A DNA stretch of 8,155 bases, from assembly GCA_023144115.1 (NCBI GenBank), contig JAGLGH010000026.1, positions 1-8,155 of the forward strand. Reading direction: 5' to 3'. The notes beneath the pieces are model-generated. The model did not search any database. It was not told the origin of the DNA and worked only from the letters and a program-made list of their open reading frames with translations. Shown one piece after another: positions 5,394-8,155 of this stretch. Numbering within the stretch: position 1 is the stretch's first letter; each line of letters opens with the position of its first letter. The stretch is from Nanobdellota archaeon (GTDB lineage: Archaea; Nanobdellota; Nanobdellia; Woesearchaeales; JAGLGH01). A program made the position numbers and the translations under genes.

Positions 5394-6176
5394 ATGTTTT
5401 ATCATAAGAAAGGGTTTCCAGAGGAAGGAGAACTTGTGATGTGTACAGTCACAAGCGTTCAATATAATTCTGTGTTTGTAGAAATTGATGAATTTGGCAA
5501 AACTGGCATGATTCATATCTCAGAAGTCAGCCCGGGAAGGATAAGGAATATAAGAGACTATGTTGTCGAGGGCAAAAAAATTGTCTGTAAGGTCTTGAGG
5601 ATACATCATGAGAGAGGACACATAGACCTTTCACTTAGGCGTGTTTCTGAAGGTCAGAGAAGAAAAAAAGTCAATCAGCTCAAGAAAGAGCAGGTCTGCG
5701 AGAAGATAATTGAATTTGTTGCGTCTAATCTTAAGAAGGATGTAAGAGCGATTTATGATTCTGTATTTGATAAGGTTTTTGATGAATACGGAGGTCTTAG
5801 CGATTGTTTCAGCGATATTGTTAAGGGTGACTTTGACATCACAAATCTGGGTCTTGATAAGAAAACAGAAAGTTTGCTTAAAGAGATAATTACGCAGAGG
5901 ATAAAACCTGAACTGGTTGAGATAAAAGGTGAGTTCAATCTAATTAGTTATGCTCCCCAGGGAGTTGATGTAATAAAAGAGGCTCTTCTCAAAGGTGAGA
6001 AGATTGATGGTGATTTTTCTATAAAATACAAGGGTGCGGGAAAATATACCCTTGAGATAATAGCAGAAACCTATAAAGAAGCAGAGGATATCCTCAGCAA
6101 GGTGGAAGATGCTGTTATTAACCATGTTGTCAAAAATGATGGCGAGGCAAGTTTTACTCGCGTAGATAAGAAATAA
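5394..6176 (+). CDS. Translation initiation factor 2 subunit alpha (aIF2-alpha)
   Basis: The 260-residue protein is the alpha subunit of the trimeric factor that carries initiator Met-tRNA to the small subunit. An N-terminal S1 domain (about 10-86) contains EEGELVMCTV, GKTGMIHISEVSPGRIRNI (36-54, split here after HIS) and the GHIDLSLRRV end. A helical domain (about 90-175) and a C-terminal alpha/beta domain (about 176-260) that binds the gamma subunit follow. By alignment from memory the eukaryotic regulatory Ser51 position is Asn52 here. No Shine-Dalgarno site is visible in the 31-base A-T-rich gap, so initiation must differ from its neighbours. Its TAA ends 13 bases before the chosen nop10 start. 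Confidence 0.95.
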   Translation: MFYHKKGFPEEGELVMCTVTSVQYNSVFVEIDEFGKTGMIHISEVSPGRIRNIRDYVVEGKKIVCKVLRIHHERGHIDLSLRRVSEGQRRKKVNQLKKEQVCEKIIEFVASNLKKDVRAIYDSVFDKVFDEYGGLSDCFSDIVKGDFDITNLGLDKKTESLLKEIITQRIKPELVEIKGEFNLISYAPQGVDVIKEALLKGEKIDGDFSIKYKGAGKYTLEIIAETYKEAEDILSKVEDAVINHVVKNDGEASFTRVDKK

Positions 6177-6189
6177 GTTGTATGGAATG

Positions 6190-6366
6190 ATGGCAAAACA
6201 TATATTGAAGTGCAGCGGTTGTGGTGAATATACTATGGATGAAGTTCACAGTTGTGGCTCTCCTGCACTGCCTGTCAAGCCAGCTAAGTATAGTCCTGAA
6301 GACAAATATGGTAAATACAGGCGTGAAACAAAAAAAGAACAGTTTAAAAAAGAGGGATTATTGTAA
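6190..6366 (+). CDS. nop10: H/ACA RNP protein Nop10
   Basis: The protein of about 58 residues is Nop10, which with Cbf5, Gar1 and L7Ae forms the archaeal H/ACA particle that makes pseudouridine in rRNA. The order is normal: a small N-terminal ribbon (CSGCGEYTM, C8 and C11), the linker SPALPVKPAKYSPEDKYGKYR, and the helix RRETKKEQFKKEGLL that lies on Cbf5. The second metal knuckle is unusual, reading H20-S-C22 where archaeal relatives generally have CxxC. ATG 6190 gives the best N-terminus; ATG 6187 and TTG 6178 are in frame. No Shine-Dalgarno site is seen. It is followed after one base by the PAC2 gene, as in many archaea. Confidence 0.93.
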   Translation: MAKHILKCSGCGEYTMDEVHSCGSPALPVKPAKYSPEDKYGKYRRETKKEQFKKEGLL

Positions 6367-6367
6367 A

Positions 6368-7135
6368 ATGTGGAAGTTTACTCCTGTAGGAAAGAAGCCA
6401 AAACTGCATCACCCAATACTTATGGTTGGTCTTCCAGGTATAGGTAATGTGGGGAAAATCACAGTTGATTTTCTGGTAGATAACCTGAAGGCAAAAAAGA
6501 TATATGATATATTTTCCTATACATTTCCAAATTCTGTCTTTGTCACTGAAAATAATCTTATTGAATTAATATCAATGTCAATCTTTCATAAAAATGTGAA
6601 TGGGAAAGATATCTTGTTTCTTGCAGGAGATGTGCAGCCAACTGAAGATGTCGCAAGCTATGAGTTCTGCGATGAGATTCTGAAGATAATGAAAGCACAA
6701 GGGTGTAAAGAGATTGTGACAATCGGTGGCATAGGTCTTTCTGATCTGCCAAATAAGCCAAAGGTATATATCACTGGCAATTCGCGGAAGTTTATTGATG
6801 AATATAAAAAAGGCATAAAAGTAAATGATAAAATATATGGTATTGTTGGGCCTATTATAGGAATCTCTGGCTTGCTTGCAGGACTTGGCGGAAAATTTGG
6901 AATAGATGTAGTATGCCTTCTTGCTGAAACTTTTGGTCATCCAATGTACATTGGCGCCAAAGGCGCGCGAGTAGTGCTTAAGGCACTTGATATTAAGCTA
7001 GGGCTTGAGCTGGATTTCAAGAGCCTTGACAAAGAAATTAAGGAAATGGAATCAGATCTTATGAAGAGAGTTTCTGACCTTGAGGATCTTGCCAAGCAGA
7101 AGACTCATGGTGAATCCACTAGTTATATTGGGTAG
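6368..7135 (+). CDS. PAC2-family proteasome assembly chaperone
   Basis: The 255-residue protein belongs to the PAC2 family (related to archaeal Pba proteins and eukaryotic PAC1/PAC2), which help 20S alpha subunits assemble. Seen here are the N-terminal ILMVGLPGIGNVGKITVDFL (17-36), the FPNSVFV segment, LFLAGDVQP, IVTIGGIGL, GPIIGISGLLAGLGGKFGID, and LLAETFGHPMYIGAKGA; these follow the family order. A charged helix (about 220-245, KEIKEMESDLMKRVSDLEDL) likely coils, and the chain ends in Tyr-Ile-Gly. The tail resembles but does not equal the HbYX motif, where Tyr is second to last. ATG 6368 is chosen because upstream in-frame starts would run through nop10. It shares the cluster with psmA, its expected partner. 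Confidence 0.9.
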   Translation: MWKFTPVGKKPKLHHPILMVGLPGIGNVGKITVDFLVDNLKAKKIYDIFSYTFPNSVFVTENNLIELISMSIFHKNVNGKDILFLAGDVQPTEDVASYEFCDEILKIMKAQGCKEIVTIGGIGLSDLPNKPKVYITGNSRKFIDEYKKGIKVNDKIYGIVGPIIGISGLLAGLGGKFGIDVVCLLAETFGHPMYIGAKGARVVLKALDIKLGLELDFKSLDKEIKEMESDLMKRVSDLEDLAKQKTHGESTSYIG

Positions 7136-7149
7136 GTTTGTAGAGGTAA

Positions 7150-7164
7150 TTGTTTCTTTGTTTT
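7150..7164 (+). terminator. Probable T-rich transcription terminator after the cluster
   Basis: TTGTTTCTTTGTTTT begins 15 bases after the PAC2 gene stop, with no hairpin, in the style of archaeal T-tract terminators. A second T run (7172-7176) follows inside the next promoter. It marks the end of the conserved cluster. Confidence 0.55.
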
Positions 7165-7172
7165 CGGAAGGT

Positions 7173-7181
7173 TTTTATATT
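7173..7181 (+). promoter_or_regulatory. TATA box for the surface protein gene
   Basis: TTTTATATT preceded by the purine-rich CGGAAGG (a BRE-like run) would start transcription near 7203, about 34 bases before the ATG. Position between a T-tract and a new gene supports it. Confidence 0.55.
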
Positions 7182-7225
7182 CTTAGTGTGTAGGATAATG
7201 TAAATTATGATTATTTGCTATAAAA

Positions 7226-7231
7226 GGTGAT
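7226..7231 (+). promoter_or_regulatory. Shine-Dalgarno site that decides the surface protein start
   Basis: GGTGAT lies five bases before ATG 7237, which opens directly into a signal peptide. It overlaps a TATA-like decamer CTATAAAAGG (7218-7227) that is too close to the start to be a promoter. Confidence 0.7.
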
Positions 7232-7236
7232 TGGGA

Positions 7237-8155
7237 ATGAAGAAGATTTTATTGATGATTTTGATGGTTGTTGCTTTGGCAGGAATAGTTAGTGCTTTTG
7301 ATTGTGGAGATAATATACTTGTTAATCACATTGCCGGAGATGTTTCGCCGGTTACTACAATTATTACTTATGGAACTGTTATGACTGATCTTACAGGTGA
7401 GAATAAATGCTGGATAACTCAGAATCTGGGTGCTTCTCAACAGGCATCATCATCTACAGATACTGCTATTGCCTCTGCTGGATGGTATTGGCAGTTTAAC
7501 CGAAAGCAAGGATATAATCATGATGGCACAACACTCACGCCCTCTTGGTCAAGTACTGCAATTGATGAGGTCGTCGATTGGACTGCTATTAATGATCCTT
7601 GTGCCATAGAACTTGGTACAGGCTGGCGTTTGCCTACCAGTACCGAATGGACTAATGCCGATTCAAACGGCGGTTGGGCTAACTATGTGGATACGTTTGG
7701 TTCTGTCCTAAAACTTCATGCTGCCGGCTACCTTGATGATAGCGATGGTGCGTTGAGCATCAGAGGTCTCCGCGGCTACTACTGGAGTAGTACTCGGCTT
7801 GACAGTACCTATGGGTATAGACTATACTTCGGTGATAGTTTCAGTGCGATTTACCATAGTTCTAAGCGCTATGGCTATTCTGTCCGTTGCATTAATGATG
7901 GAGTTACAACACCAACATTCTCAACCTTCACATCCACAGAAACAACCAACTTCTCAGAAGGTGATGTTACAAACATAACAAGCTTGACTTTAGCAATTGA
8001 TAACAAAGGAAAGATAGCATTCCCTCTAAGCCATAGCATAAATGCAGAGGGTGAGGATTATGACACAAATGTAAAGATTGAAGATGCTATGATATATGTA
8101 AACAGCGCTGATTTAGACTCATCCTTCAACAACTCAGCAACACTGACATTCGAAG
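7237..8155 (+). CDS. Secreted surface protein with FISUMP-type C-type-lectin-like domain (3' end beyond window)
   Basis: The reading frame stays open for 306 codons to the window edge, so the gene is partial. Residues 1-20 form a signal peptide (KK, then a hydrophobic run, cleavage likely after VSA). Residues about 43-219 resemble the FISUMP (Fibrobacter succinogenes major paralogous) domain: NKCWITQNLGAS (56-67), GWYWQFNRKQGYNHDG (82-97), DPCAIELGTGWRLPTSTEW (120-138), LHAAGY, GYYWSST (180-186) and GYSVRC (213-218). Four cysteines (23, 58, 122, 218) could pair outside the cell. After 220 a Thr/Ser-rich linker leads to a second region of beta character seen in DPANN-type surface proteins (my recollection, unverified). 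Arg codons in the domain are mostly CGN, unlike most genes upstream. Role in attachment or recognition is likely but ligand unknown. Confidence 0.85.
   Translation, partial: MKKILLMILMVVALAGIVSAFDCGDNILVNHIAGDVSPVTTIITYGTVMTDLTGENKCWITQNLGASQQASSSTDTAIASAGWYWQFNRKQGYNHDGTTLTPSWSSTAIDEVVDWTAINDPCAIELGTGWRLPTSTEWTNADSNGGWANYVDTFGSVLKLHAAGYLDDSDGALSIRGLRGYYWSSTRLDSTYGYRLYFGDSFSAIYHSSKRYGYSVRCINDGVTTPTFSTFTSTETTNFSEGDVTNITSLTLAIDNKGKIAFPLSHSINAEGEDYDTNVKIEDAMIYVNSADLDSSFNNSATLTFE
7774..7890 (+). other. Candidate hypervariable segment of the lectin-like domain
   Basis: Codons 180-218, from GYYWSST to VRC, form the end of the C-type-lectin-like fold. The middle is dense in Ser, Tyr, Asp, Thr, His and Phe, many with NNC or NNT codons (for example TAC, TTC, GGT, GAT, AGT, CAT). 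This is the place and residue bias expected of a diversity-generating retroelement variable region. No template repeat or reverse transcriptase is present in the window, so the call is a hypothesis only. Confidence 0.25.

Noticed and set aside
6221..6367. Upstream in-frame extension of the PAC2 protein
   Set aside because: It would overlap nearly all of nop10 and has no family similarity; ATG 6368 directly after the nop10 stop fits the family N-terminus.
6578..6940. 120-codon minus-strand open frame inside the PAC2 gene
   Set aside because: It lies wholly within a well-supported gene on the other strand and has a biased, unrecognisable composition.
7218..7227. TATA-like CTATAAAAGG before the surface protein gene
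   Set aside because: Only about ten bases from the ATG, so initiation would fall inside the gene; its end is the GGTGAT ribosome binding site. The box at 7173-7181 is better placed.
1..8155. CRISPR array, tRNA or rRNA gene, integrase, toxin-antitoxin or restriction genes
   Set aside because: No regularly spaced repeats, cloverleaf, rRNA motifs or recognisable defence or mobile proteins were seen on either strand.

Overview
The window is archaeal. Twelve complete genes, all on the + strand, form the exosome superoperon that is conserved across archaea, extended by a translation and proteasome-chaperone tail. Archaeal-eukaryotic proteins (Pop5, SBDS, Rrp4/41/42, RpoK, L44e, S27e, aIF2-alpha, Nop10) and TATA-box promoters leave little doubt about the domain. 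Shine-Dalgarno sites complementary to the 16S rRNA end precede most genes. A-T-rich codon choice and a long secreted surface-type protein downstream are compatible with a DPANN lineage such as Woesearchaeota or Pacearchaeota. That lineage call is an inference from style, not a proven placement.

Layout. Bases 3-125 may be the tail of an upstream gene that stops one base before rnp2. Bases 127-4741 hold rnp2 (RNase P Pop5), psmA (20S proteasome alpha), the SBDS homologue, rrp4, rrp41, rrp42 and rpoK. Genes 2976-4741 are tightly packed, with an 8-base overlap between rrp41 and rrp42 and a 1-base gap before rpoK. The exception to the packing is a 180-base gap at 2050-2229 between the SBDS gene and rrp4. 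It carries three consecutive stem-loop-forming inverted repeats and is the most unexplained non-coding stretch here. Bases 4808-7135 hold rpl44e, rps27e, the aIF2-alpha gene, nop10 and a PAC2-family proteasome assembly chaperone gene, with a good TATA box ahead of rpl44e.

Functionally the cluster joins RNA processing and decay (RNase P, exosome, H/ACA component Nop10), ribosome maturation and composition (SBDS, L44e, S27e), initiation (aIF2-alpha), transcription (RpoK) and protein turnover (PsmA, PAC2).

After a T-rich probable terminator and a fresh promoter (7150-7181) comes an unrelated gene. It runs off the window end at 7237-8155 and encodes a signal peptide, a FISUMP-type C-type-lectin-like domain, and the start of a second extracellular region. 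The lectin-like part is richer in G+C and CGN arginine codons than its surroundings and resembles a bacterial domain grafted into an archaeal surface protein. Its C-terminal segment is the region that is hypervariable in diversity-generating-retroelement targets of this fold. No complete previously undescribed system is visible; the best leads are this gene and the structured gap at 2050-2229.
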